Source: an uncultured Hyphomicrobiales bacterium (lineage in GTDB: Bacteria > Pseudomonadota > Alphaproteobacteria > Rhizobiales > Aestuariivirgaceae). From it: a DNA stretch of 41,921 nt. The position numbers and the translations under genes were made by a program. The stretch lies in the NCBI GenBank assembly GCA_902826365.1, contig CADEEO010000002.1, positions 17,316-59,236 on the forward strand, given 5' to 3'. Numbering within the stretch: position 1 is the first letter of the stretch; the number at the start of each line of letters is the position of its first letter. The notes under the pieces were generated by a model. The model was not told the origin of the DNA. It ran no database searches and saw nothing but the letters and a program-made list of their open reading frames with translations. Positions 8,376 to 16,324 of this stretch are shown here, piece by piece.

Positions 8376-9227
8376 ATGGCTCGCAGTTTTGTCAACAAGC
8401 TGACCGGCTCATTTTCGGAAGGTGCGGCGGAAAATCCCACTGTTGCCATGGTCGAGGCGGCCTACCGGCATCACGGCCTTGATTACCGCTACATCAACTG
8501 CGAGGTGCCGCCGGAAAAACTTGGCGATGCGGTGAAGGGCGCCCGCGCCATGGGCTGGGCCGGGTTCAACCTGTCCATTCCCCATAAGGTGAACGTCATC
8601 CCCCACCTCGACGGGCTGGGTGAATCGGCAGCCGTCATGGGAGCGGTGAACTGTGCCGTGGCTCGGGGCGGAAAGCTCATCGGCGAAAACACCGATGGCA
8701 AGGGCTTCCTTCAGTCGCTCCGCGAACTCATCGATCCCGCCGGCAAAACCATCGTGATGTTCGGTGCTGGCGGTGCCGCCCGCGCCATCGGCGTGGAACT
8801 GGCGCTGGCCGGGGCAAAACACATCACGATCGTAAACCGCGATCCCAAGCGCGGGCAAACCCTGGTTGATCTCCTGAACGGCAAGACCAAGGCGAAAGCC
8901 GAACTCGCCGTATGGAAGGGCACTTATGCGATTGCGGCTGGCGTCGATATCGTCGTCAACGCCACGTCAATCGGCCTCACGCCAGACCTCAATGCGCGGC
9001 TTGATATCGCGCTGGACAGCCTGCGCAAGGGACTGGTGGTGGCCGATGTCATCCCCAATCCGCCCCGCACCAACCTGATCAGGGATGCCGAAGCGCGGGG
9101 ATGCAAGACGCTGGATGGCCTCGGCATGCTGGTGAACCAGGGCGTGATCGGCGTAAAATACTGGACCGGCGTTGACGTGGACCCCACCGTCATGAAGCGC
9201 AAGCTCGAGGAAATATTCTCGGCCTAG
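8376..9227 (+). CDS. Shikimate dehydrogenase-like oxidoreductase with altered substrate loop
   Basis: A 283-residue AroE/YdiB-fold protein, last gene of the dmm-tmm run, only 5 nt behind tmm. The catalytic pair is kept: Lys71 in NLSIPHK and Asp107 in ENTDG. The dinucleotide motif GAGGA is at 130-134. The N-terminal S-x-S-P motif that holds the shikimate carboxylate is replaced: the aligned positions are Asn20 and Thr22 in AENPT, and the usual following His-Asn is Val-Glu. It is therefore probably not the housekeeping AroE. It may act on another hydroxylated acid, or be a regulatory or amine-related paralogue. Its place in a methylamine operon is notable but its role is unknown. Confidence 0.8.
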   Translation: MARSFVNKLTGSFSEGAAENPTVAMVEAAYRHHGLDYRYINCEVPPEKLGDAVKGARAMGWAGFNLSIPHKVNVIPHLDGLGESAAVMGAVNCAVARGGKLIGENTDGKGFLQSLRELIDPAGKTIVMFGAGGAARAIGVELALAGAKHITIVNRDPKRGQTLVDLLNGKTKAKAELAVWKGTYAIAAGVDIVVNATSIGLTPDLNARLDIALDSLRKGLVVADVIPNPPRTNLIRDAEARGCKTLDGLGMLVNQGVIGVKYWTGVDVDPTVMKRKLEEIFSA

Positions 9228-9238
9228 AGCGGAATCCC

Positions 9239-9268
9239 TTTTCCTCGCCCCGTGGGGGAGAGGGAAAA
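9239..9268. repeat. REP-like hairpin between convergent genes, possible terminator
   Basis: TTTTCCTCGCCCC-GTG-GGGGAGAGGGAAAA forms a long stem with one bulge between the AroE-like stop and the tdm stop. Its A/T outer ends and G/C core suit a bidirectional transcription end. The core (CCTC..CCCC/GGGGAGAGG) resembles short intergenic palindromes that recur in many alphaproteobacterial genomes. I see only this copy in the window. Confidence 0.5.
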
Positions 9269-9271
9269 CCC

Positions 9272-11635
9272 CTAGCTTCGCGGCTTCAGCTTTTCCGGAT
9301 CATAGTGCGCGAACTTCACGATGCGGCCGGGAAGGCGTTTCTGCATGCCGTCGAGCTTGCCGATCTCGATTTTGGTTCCAATTTCGCCGTGCAGAACATC
9401 AACCCGTGCCAGCGCGATGTTCTTGCTCAAGACCGGCGATCGCGTTGAACTGGTGACCACGCCGATTTTCGAGCGCCCCACGTAGATACTGTCGCAGTGG
9501 CCCACGGCTTCGTTGGAGTCAATTTCAAGCCCCACCAGCTTGTGCCTTGGATGCTCCTTGCGCTGGATGAGCGCCTGCTTGCCGATGAAATCATCGGTCT
9601 TGGACTTAAGCGGCACCGCGAAACCTATGCCCGCCTCAAAGGGATCGGTCTCCGAGGTGAATTCATAATTGGCGAATATCAGGCCCGCCTCGATGCGCAC
9701 CATGTCCAGCGCCTCCAAGCCCATGGGCTTCAGGCCAAATTTCTGGCCTGCCTCCCAAACCGCATCAAACACCGCAAGTGCATCCTTGGGATGGCAGAAA
9801 ATCTCATAGCCCAATTCGCCCGTATAGCCCGTGCGCGAGACGACAATGGGTGGCCCTTCAAAATGGCCTATGCGAGCCACGGCAAAGCGGAACCACTCCA
9901 ACTCGCCGATTGCCGGTTGGGCCGGCGAGGTCCAGATGATTTCCTTGAGCAGGTCGCGGCTCTTCGGCCCCTGCACCGCAATGTTGTGAAGCTGGTCCGT
10001 GGACGAGCGCACCCAGGCCTTGTAGCCCATCTTTTCCGCCTGTTGCCGCAGCCACTGGCCGCTGAATTCATCCCCGCCAATCCAGCGGAAATTGTTCTGG
10101 CCCAAGCGGAACACCGTGCCGTCATCGATCATGCCGCCGTTCTCGTAACACATGGCCGTATAAACCACCTGCCCCACCGACAGCTTGCGGATGTCGCGCG
10201 TCACGCAATACTGCAGCAGCGCTTCCGCATCAGGCCCCGTCACCTCAAACTTGCGCAGCGGTGACAAGTCCGTCACCGTCACGTTCTCGCGGCAGGCCCA
10301 ATACTCCTCAACCGGGCCGTCATTGTTGAAACGCTGCGGCAGCCAGTAACCCCGGTATTCCGTGGTGTTGCGGGTCAGGGCCGATAACCGCGGATGGAAC
10401 GCGGTTTCCTTGGTGAGGTGGGCGTCTGCGTCGGGAGTCATGCGGGTTACCACTGCTCTTGAGAATTTCTGTTTTGCGGCATAGGTGCGGATGTGAATAT
10501 CGGTGGGATCCCAGCCATTGGCGGCGTCGATGTCATCGGGGCATGATGACGACACGCACACCAGTTCGGTGAGCGCCCGCATCAGCACATAGTCGCCGGG
10601 GCGCGACCATGGCTCGTCGAGATAGAGCTGGTTCTGGTGGTTGATATTGGTGTTGTAGAAATAATTCAGCGCTTCCCAGCCCTTGCGGGGCTTCACGCCA
10701 TAGGGTGCCAGAGCGTAGTTGAAATTCTCCGTGCAGTTCACGTGTCCCGGATAGCCCATATCATCATAATAACGTGAGGTGCAGGCCAGCGCGAAGGCAT
10801 CATGGCGGCCTACCGTGTCCTGAACGATTTCCACCAGCGGCTCGAATTCCCGGTCAAAGGATTTGGAGGGAAGCCCTGGTGCCGGATAGCTGCGGCCCAA
10901 AAGCGTGCGGGTGACCGTGGCGTCAAGCGCCAGGTCAAGCCCCTTGTCAATCTTGCGCGCCGACAGGGCCTGAAAGTCCGTGCACTGACGGCCGGATACG
11001 TCGATCACCTGGATATATTCACCAGCCTTCACCACATAGGCCGAAGCGGTGGACGCCCTGATGCGGAAATCCTGCAACGGATCGGCGAGGGGTTCCGGAA
11101 GAACACTGCCCCGTTCGGCTGCTTTGCCGCTGCGGGCAATGCGCAATTCAATATCCGTGGCCGTGTCCTGGTTCCCCGGCGCCATGGCGGCCCCTGGTGC
11201 GGCAACGATCAAAATCCCGTCACGCGAGACCTTGAACTGGGCTCTCGCCCCTGCCCGCGAGCCTTCCCCAAAGAGACGCACAATATCGGCCTTGCCCAGA
11301 TCAATGTTGCGGCGCTGCAGGGCCGATTTCGTGCGCTGCGTGTTTTCACCGTCCTCTGCAAGCAGGGCTTTCAACCCTTCGCCATGGCCGGTGGCGCGTG
11401 CGCCGATTGCCGAGGCATCAAATCGCCCAGCATCGTCGCAAAAGGCTATTTCACAGGCCTGGCCGCCTTCAATATCAGTCAGGACAACGCCATCGCCAGC
11501 CTTCACCGCAACAACCGTCGAGCCCGTTCCACGCACAATGTAACGCTCAACCCCCTGGGCCAAAGTCTTGATGCCGGGGCGATAGATGAGGCTGGGCTGC
11601 GGCGCGGTTGAAAGCATGGAGTAAAACGTCACCAT
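9272..11635 (-). CDS. tdm: Trimethylamine N-oxide demethylase (Tdm): DUF1989 repeat plus GcvT-like domain
   Basis: A 787-residue protein: two DUF1989-type halves (about 20-170 and 185-385) followed by a GcvT-like tetrahydrofolate domain (about 413-780, with ISRTGYTGELGYEIF-type and FIGKQAL motifs). This is the architecture of Tdm, which converts TMAO to dimethylamine and formaldehyde; the C-terminal domain can hand formaldehyde to THF. Cys285, Cys301 and Cys365 have the same spacing (16 and 64) as the zinc cysteines 263/279/343 I recall for Methylocella silvestris Tdm, and Asp220 matches its Asp198. It is convergent with the dmm-tmm operon. Two ATGs are possible (11635 and 11617); neither has a good ribosome-binding site. 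Dimethylglycine-type GcvT fusions lack DUF1989, so they are less likely. Confidence 0.9.
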   Translation of the reverse strand: MVTFYSMLSTAPQPSLIYRPGIKTLAQGVERYIVRGTGSTVVAVKAGDGVVLTDIEGGQACEIAFCDDAGRFDASAIGARATGHGEGLKALLAEDGENTQRTKSALQRRNIDLGKADIVRLFGEGSRAGARAQFKVSRDGILIVAAPGAAMAPGNQDTATDIELRIARSGKAAERGSVLPEPLADPLQDFRIRASTASAYVVKAGEYIQVIDVSGRQCTDFQALSARKIDKGLDLALDATVTRTLLGRSYPAPGLPSKSFDREFEPLVEIVQDTVGRHDAFALACTSRYYDDMGYPGHVNCTENFNYALAPYGVKPRKGWEALNYFYNTNINHQNQLYLDEPWSRPGDYVLMRALTELVCVSSSCPDDIDAANGWDPTDIHIRTYAAKQKFSRAVVTRMTPDADAHLTKETAFHPRLSALTRNTTEYRGYWLPQRFNNDGPVEEYWACRENVTVTDLSPLRKFEVTGPDAEALLQYCVTRDIRKLSVGQVVYTAMCYENGGMIDDGTVFRLGQNNFRWIGGDEFSGQWLRQQAEKMGYKAWVRSSTDQLHNIAVQGPKSRDLLKEIIWTSPAQPAIGELEWFRFAVARIGHFEGPPIVVSRTGYTGELGYEIFCHPKDALAVFDAVWEAGQKFGLKPMGLEALDMVRIEAGLIFANYEFTSETDPFEAGIGFAVPLKSKTDDFIGKQALIQRKEHPRHKLVGLEIDSNEAVGHCDSIYVGRSKIGVVTSSTRSPVLSKNIALARVDVLHGEIGTKIEIGKLDGMQKRLPGRIVKFAHYDPEKLKPRS

Positions 11636-11637
11636 CC

Positions 11638-11674
11638 GGAGGAAATTGAACTGTCAATATCGCACAGTTCCTCC
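11638..11674 (-). promoter_or_regulatory. Nested inverted repeat upstream of tdm
   Basis: GAACTGT-N9-ACAGTTC (11648-11670), a perfect 7-bp inverted repeat, is nested in GGAGGA (11638-11643) / TCCTCC (11669-11674). On the minus strand it also contains TTGACA, a -35-like hexamer. It sits immediately before the tdm start. It may be an operator, or in RNA a hairpin next to the start codon. The N9 spacing is shared with the palindrome before dmmD, although the arms differ. Confidence 0.42.
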
Positions 11675-11715
11675 GTATGGTCGATATGCGGCCAAGTCCG
11701 TCCAAAGCGGCTGAA

Positions 11716-13335
11716 CTACTGCTCCTTGTTCAGCTTGGCCCAGATCCGGTTGAGCTCAGCCTCGACATTGGCAGCCATTGGCGGCTGCACCGCAAGGCGC
11801 TTCAACACGCTTTTCGGCGGATAAAGCCCCGGGTCGCTCAAGAGATCCGGCTCGATGAAGGGGGCCGACGTCAGGACCGGATTGGCATATTGCAGGAAAT
11901 TGGTGTTGGCGGCGGCCACCTCCGGCTTCAGCATGTAATTGAGCAGTTTGTAGGCTCCCTCCTTGTTCTGCGACTTGGTGGGGATGACGATGAGGTCGAA
12001 CCAGAGCTGGCTGCCTTCCTTGGGAACGTTATAGACGATGGTCCCCTTGCCATTTTCCTTGGCCGTGTCGCGGGCGGCGAATATGTCTCCCGAGTAGCCC
12101 CAGGTAACGCAATACTTGCCCTCGGCCAGGCTGTCGATGTAGCTTTCCGCCGAAACAACCGTGATATAGTCGGAGACCTTCGCGAGGGCCACTTCCACCG
12201 CCTCCAGGTCGGTGATGCCGATGTTCTTCATGTCGCCGCCCAGATAGGCAACGAAGGCGGGCAGAACATCAATCGGCTCGTCAATCAGCGCGATGCCGCA
12301 TTTTGACAGGTCGGCGGCGATCGCCGGATCGAGGATGAGGGCCATCGAGTTGAGCGGCGCATCGGGCCTGATCGCCCTGACCTTTTCCCTGTTCACGCCA
12401 AGTCCCACCGTGCCCCACATGTAAGGCACCGAGTGGGAATTGTTGGGGTCCAGGACCTCGGTATAGGTAAGCGCCGCCGGGTCAAGGAATTCCGCATTGG
12501 GAATTTTCGCCCGGTCGAGCACTTCAACTGCGTTCTGCTCCTCAAGAACCTGGCGCATCTGCGCGCCGGACTGGATCATCACGTCATATCTGTCGGAACC
12601 CTGATGCAGCAGCTCCTTGGTTTCCGACGTGCTGCCAAACACTTCGTGCACGATTCGGATATTGGTTTCCTTCTCGAAATTCCCCAAGGTATCCGGATTC
12701 ATGTAATCCGGCCAGTTGAGCATGTGCACCGTGCTGACCGGCTTCTTGTCGGCAAAGTTCAAGGCGCGGATGACGTTTTGAAAGGTGTTGCGGGTAAGCA
12801 GGCCCGTGACATTCATGCCGTTGTCTTCCTGGAAAATCTCGATGGCCGAAAGCGTGGCGGGCCCAAACACGCCATCGGAAGGTCCGGGCGCGTAGTTGAG
12901 CTTCTTCAGCGCATCTTGCGCCTGGCGCACTTCGGCGGGCTCCACCACAAGGCTCTGGCCATCGGCGCTTCCCGTGGCCCAGCCCTCCTTGGTCCATGCG
13001 GCGGTAAACAGCGAACGCATGATTTTTTCGGACGTCATGCCGTCGGCCGGGGTATTTGTCGCCTGAAGATGGGTAACAAGCGCCGCTGTCGTGGCGGCAT
13101 CCATCTGGCGCGTCATGTTTTCCGGCTTGAGATAGCCCAGCCGCCGCAGCAGGCGCTGGATTGTGGATACTTCCTGGGCGCCAAGGTTTGCAAGGCCGTC
13201 AAGGCCCGCATCCGCCAAGTCAGTTTGCGCGGAAGGCGCGGAAATCATGCCCTGTGCATGGAGCGGCGCTGTGCCCGCAACATGCAAGGAAACAGCGCAG
13301 GCTAGGGATAGAGATATGGCAAAGCGTTTCTTCAC
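11716..13335 (-). CDS. Fusion of two peptidoglycan-binding domains with a PotD/PotF-like solute-binding domain
   Basis: A 539-residue exported protein. The signal peptide covers about residues 1-28 (hydrophobic core, HAQ cleavage region). Two PG_binding_1-like repeats follow: about 54-112 (VSTIQRLLRRLGYLKPENMTR...) and 134-190 (VRQAQDALKKLNY..GPSDGVFGPATLSAIE). From about 200 it is a type 2 periplasmic binding domain of the spermidine/putrescine family: VHMLNWPDYMNPDTLGNFEKE near its start, VPYMWGTVGLGVNREKV in the middle, and CVTWGYSGDIFAA near residue 405. Such receptors normally have no wall-binding modules and are linked to ABC permeases, which are absent here. Its only close neighbour is the FGE-like gene 34 nt upstream. 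It may sense or sequester a polyamine-like ligand at the cell wall. Confidence 0.8.
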   Translation of the reverse strand: MKKRFAISLSLACAVSLHVAGTAPLHAQGMISAPSAQTDLADAGLDGLANLGAQEVSTIQRLLRRLGYLKPENMTRQMDAATTAALVTHLQATNTPADGMTSEKIMRSLFTAAWTKEGWATGSADGQSLVVEPAEVRQAQDALKKLNYAPGPSDGVFGPATLSAIEIFQEDNGMNVTGLLTRNTFQNVIRALNFADKKPVSTVHMLNWPDYMNPDTLGNFEKETNIRIVHEVFGSTSETKELLHQGSDRYDVMIQSGAQMRQVLEEQNAVEVLDRAKIPNAEFLDPAALTYTEVLDPNNSHSVPYMWGTVGLGVNREKVRAIRPDAPLNSMALILDPAIAADLSKCGIALIDEPIDVLPAFVAYLGGDMKNIGITDLEAVEVALAKVSDYITVVSAESYIDSLAEGKYCVTWGYSGDIFAARDTAKENGKGTIVYNVPKEGSQLWFDLIVIPTKSQNKEGAYKLLNYMLKPEVAAANTNFLQYANPVLTSAPFIEPDLLSDPGLYPPKSVLKRLAVQPPMAANVEAELNRIWAKLNKEQ

Positions 13336-13369
13336 GGTGGCGGACTCCCCTTTTTGCAGATTTTTTATT

Positions 13370-14926
13370 TCACGGCTGCGACCTGGCCACCCGGAATCCT
13401 ATGGAATTGCGGGCCTTGACCGAAGTTTCCCAACCCCGGACTGCGGCGCGGTAGGCAACCGCGTCTCCCACCCAAACCCCATCCGGCAGGAAGCGGAATT
13501 CGCTGGCCCATGAACCGCCCCGCAAGACGTGGTACTTGCAGGTCTCGGTATTCGCCGCTTCGGTGTCGTAAGTGGCGCGCCAGCAATCGGACACCCACTC
13601 CCAGACATTGCCATGCATGTCAAAGATGCCGAGCGAGTTGGGGCTCAGCGAGCCCGCCGGGGCTGTGTAGAGAAAGCCGTCATTGCAGCCAACGCCAGCC
13701 CAGATGGTCTCCCGCATTTTGCCTGCCACATCGGAGGAGTTTCCATAGGCGCAGGCAAGCTGCACATTGCTGCCAACCTCGGTAATTCCGCCCCGGCTCG
13801 ACTTGTTCCCGCCCTGCGAGGCCAGTTCCCACTCCGCTTCTGTAGGCAGCCGGTAGGTGAAGCCCGTAATTTTCGACAGCCACGGCAGATATTGCTGGCT
13901 GATATCATTGTAGGACACGTGAATCACCGGATGGCGCCCGCGTCCCCAGCCATCATCGGCCGGTGAAGCCTTGCAGCCACCCCCGTCAATGCAGTGCTGC
14001 CAGTCATCGAAGGTTATTTCATACCGCCCGATGGCAAAGGGCTTGTCGACACTCACCTTCTTGGCATCAACGGGGTTTATCGCCTGCTGCGCCGTGCCGC
14101 GGCCCTCGGGGCCAACCATGAATTCGCCCGGCGCAATCGATACAAGTTCGGGGCATGTGTCGCAGTCCCGGAAAATCATCCCTTCCTTCTGCTGGGAATC
14201 GGCAAGGCCCGGCTGTTCAATCACCGAAGGGGCGTTTTTCAGGGTTGTGAGATCGGGAACGGGCACGGCCGCCACTGCCACTTGTTGTGCCACAGGCGGA
14301 GGCTCGGGGGCTGAAGCTTGCGCGGTGGCCTGGGGTTCTGGTTCAGCAGCTGCCTCCACTTCTGCCTGGGGCGCGGGTTCTGGTTCAATATCAGCGGGTG
14401 CAGCCTGCGCCTCCTGCTGGGGTTCAGGCTCAAGTTCAACGGCGGGAGATGTGATTTGCTCATCCGCTTGCTCCTCGGGTTCAGGCGCTGCCGGGGCAAC
14501 TTCCACTTCCGCTTCGCCGGGCGGTGGTGCTGCCGTTTCAGATTCTGCGGGAGCCTGCTGAACCGCTGCAGTTTGTTCATTGGCGGCGGTATCAAGTTCA
14601 GGCGGAGGCTGGACTCCAGCGGCCAGGTCCGGCTCGGTCTTGCTTTCGGGAGCAGGGCTTGCAATCTGCTTAAAAACATCCGCAACCGCGTGCTTGATAT
14701 AGCCATCCGACATGTAATCACGCACGCCGACAAAAGCCGCGCCGGCGATCACCAGCTGCGCCGCGATGAATGTAAAGAGATTGCGCCTGAACTTCCGCCG
14801 CCGCAAACGTTCGGCGCGCGTCGCCTGCGCATTTCTCAACCGCTGCGAACGCGGCGCCAAAGGCAAAGGTGTATCCGTTTGTGGAGCAGACAAATCATCA
14901 ACCGCATTGTTGAACCGGGGTGCCAC
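13370..14926 (-). CDS. Membrane-anchored formylglycine-generating-enzyme-like (SUMF1) protein
   Basis: A 518-residue protein: basic cytoplasmic N-terminus rich in Arg, one membrane segment (about 49-68), a long Pro/Glu/Ala/Gln low-complexity linker (about 100-235), and a periplasmic FGE-sulfatase domain from about 258. The latter begins with MVGPEGRGT, contains RLPTEAEWELA and GNVWEWVSDCW, and ends in VLRGGSWASEF and SIGFRVARS. SUMF1-like domains include true formylglycine generators, EgtB and many proteins of unknown activity; the copper-site cysteine pair of FGE is not obvious. There is no ATG: the GTG at 14926 is the only start near the frame opening, with a TTG 33 nt later as an alternative. 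It forms an operon with the downstream fusion receptor. Confidence 0.8.
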   Translation of the reverse strand: MAPRFNNAVDDLSAPQTDTPLPLAPRSQRLRNAQATRAERLRRRKFRRNLFTFIAAQLVIAGAAFVGVRDYMSDGYIKHAVADVFKQIASPAPESKTEPDLAAGVQPPPELDTAANEQTAAVQQAPAESETAAPPPGEAEVEVAPAAPEPEEQADEQITSPAVELEPEPQQEAQAAPADIEPEPAPQAEVEAAAEPEPQATAQASAPEPPPVAQQVAVAAVPVPDLTTLKNAPSVIEQPGLADSQQKEGMIFRDCDTCPELVSIAPGEFMVGPEGRGTAQQAINPVDAKKVSVDKPFAIGRYEITFDDWQHCIDGGGCKASPADDGWGRGRHPVIHVSYNDISQQYLPWLSKITGFTYRLPTEAEWELASQGGNKSSRGGITEVGSNVQLACAYGNSSDVAGKMRETIWAGVGCNDGFLYTAPAGSLSPNSLGIFDMHGNVWEWVSDCWRATYDTEAANTETCKYHVLRGGSWASEFRFLPDGVWVGDAVAYRAAVRGWETSVKARNSIGFRVARSQP

Positions 14927-14934
14927 CCCCGGTT
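14913..14934. repeat. Hairpin across the start of the FGE-like gene
   Basis: AACCGGGG-TGCCAC-CCCCGGTT is a perfect 8-bp inverted repeat with a 6-nt loop, centred on the putative GTG start codon (14924-14926, minus strand). In the mRNA it would bury the start codon. It could control translation, or it could mean translation begins at the downstream TTG. Confidence 0.5.
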
Positions 14935-15028
14935 ATTTCTGTCGCTCGTCCCGTTGAAAAATATTAGGCTTCAATGCGGCGTAATTGTGACCCGCCTGCC
15001 TCAGTTGCCGTTAACCATTTCTTGGGGA

Positions 15029-15056
15029 AAAATTAATCCGTATACGAATTAATTTT
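15029..15056. promoter_or_regulatory. 28-bp near-perfect palindrome, likely GntR-type operator
   Basis: AAAATTAAT-CC-GTATAC-GA-ATTAATTTT is symmetrical except for one base pair. The core GTATAC inside an A+T-rich palindrome is typical of operators bound by GntR (FadR/FCD) regulators. It lies 123 bp before the TakP-like receptor start and about 100 bp before the divergent FGE-like gene, so it could control either or both. No gntR gene is present in the window. Confidence 0.65.
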
Positions 15057-15154
15057 GCGGAAGCCGCGATAGGCCGCTTTTCGGCCCTGCCAGACAGCTG
15101 ATTCCCGGCATTTGCCCTCGCCGGAATCTTCGGTTAGGCTTTGCCCAGCGATAA

Positions 15155-16276
<1,122 letters not shown>

Positions 16277-16296
16277 GAAAATTGCGGCGCGCGCTA

Positions 16297-16324
16297 AAAG
16301 GCCCCGTTCGCGGGGTCTTTTTTT
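16297..16324 (+). terminator. Rho-independent terminator after the TRAP receptor gene
   Basis: A 10-bp stem AAAGGCCCCG/CGGGGTCTTT closed by a TTCG tetraloop is followed by seven T residues. It starts 20 nt after the receptor stop. The stop codon of the opposing dctM lies in the T-tract, and the stem ends in TTTT on the other strand too, so it may terminate both convergent units. Confidence 0.9.

Noticed and set aside
12433-13305. 290-codon frame opposite the fusion receptor
   Set aside because: Antisense shadow of a gene with signal peptide and clear domains.
14239-14733. Repetitive Pro/Glu/Ala-coding DNA that looks like tandem repeats
   Set aside because: It is the low-complexity linker of the FGE-like protein; the units are irregular, so no CRISPR or minisatellite is called.
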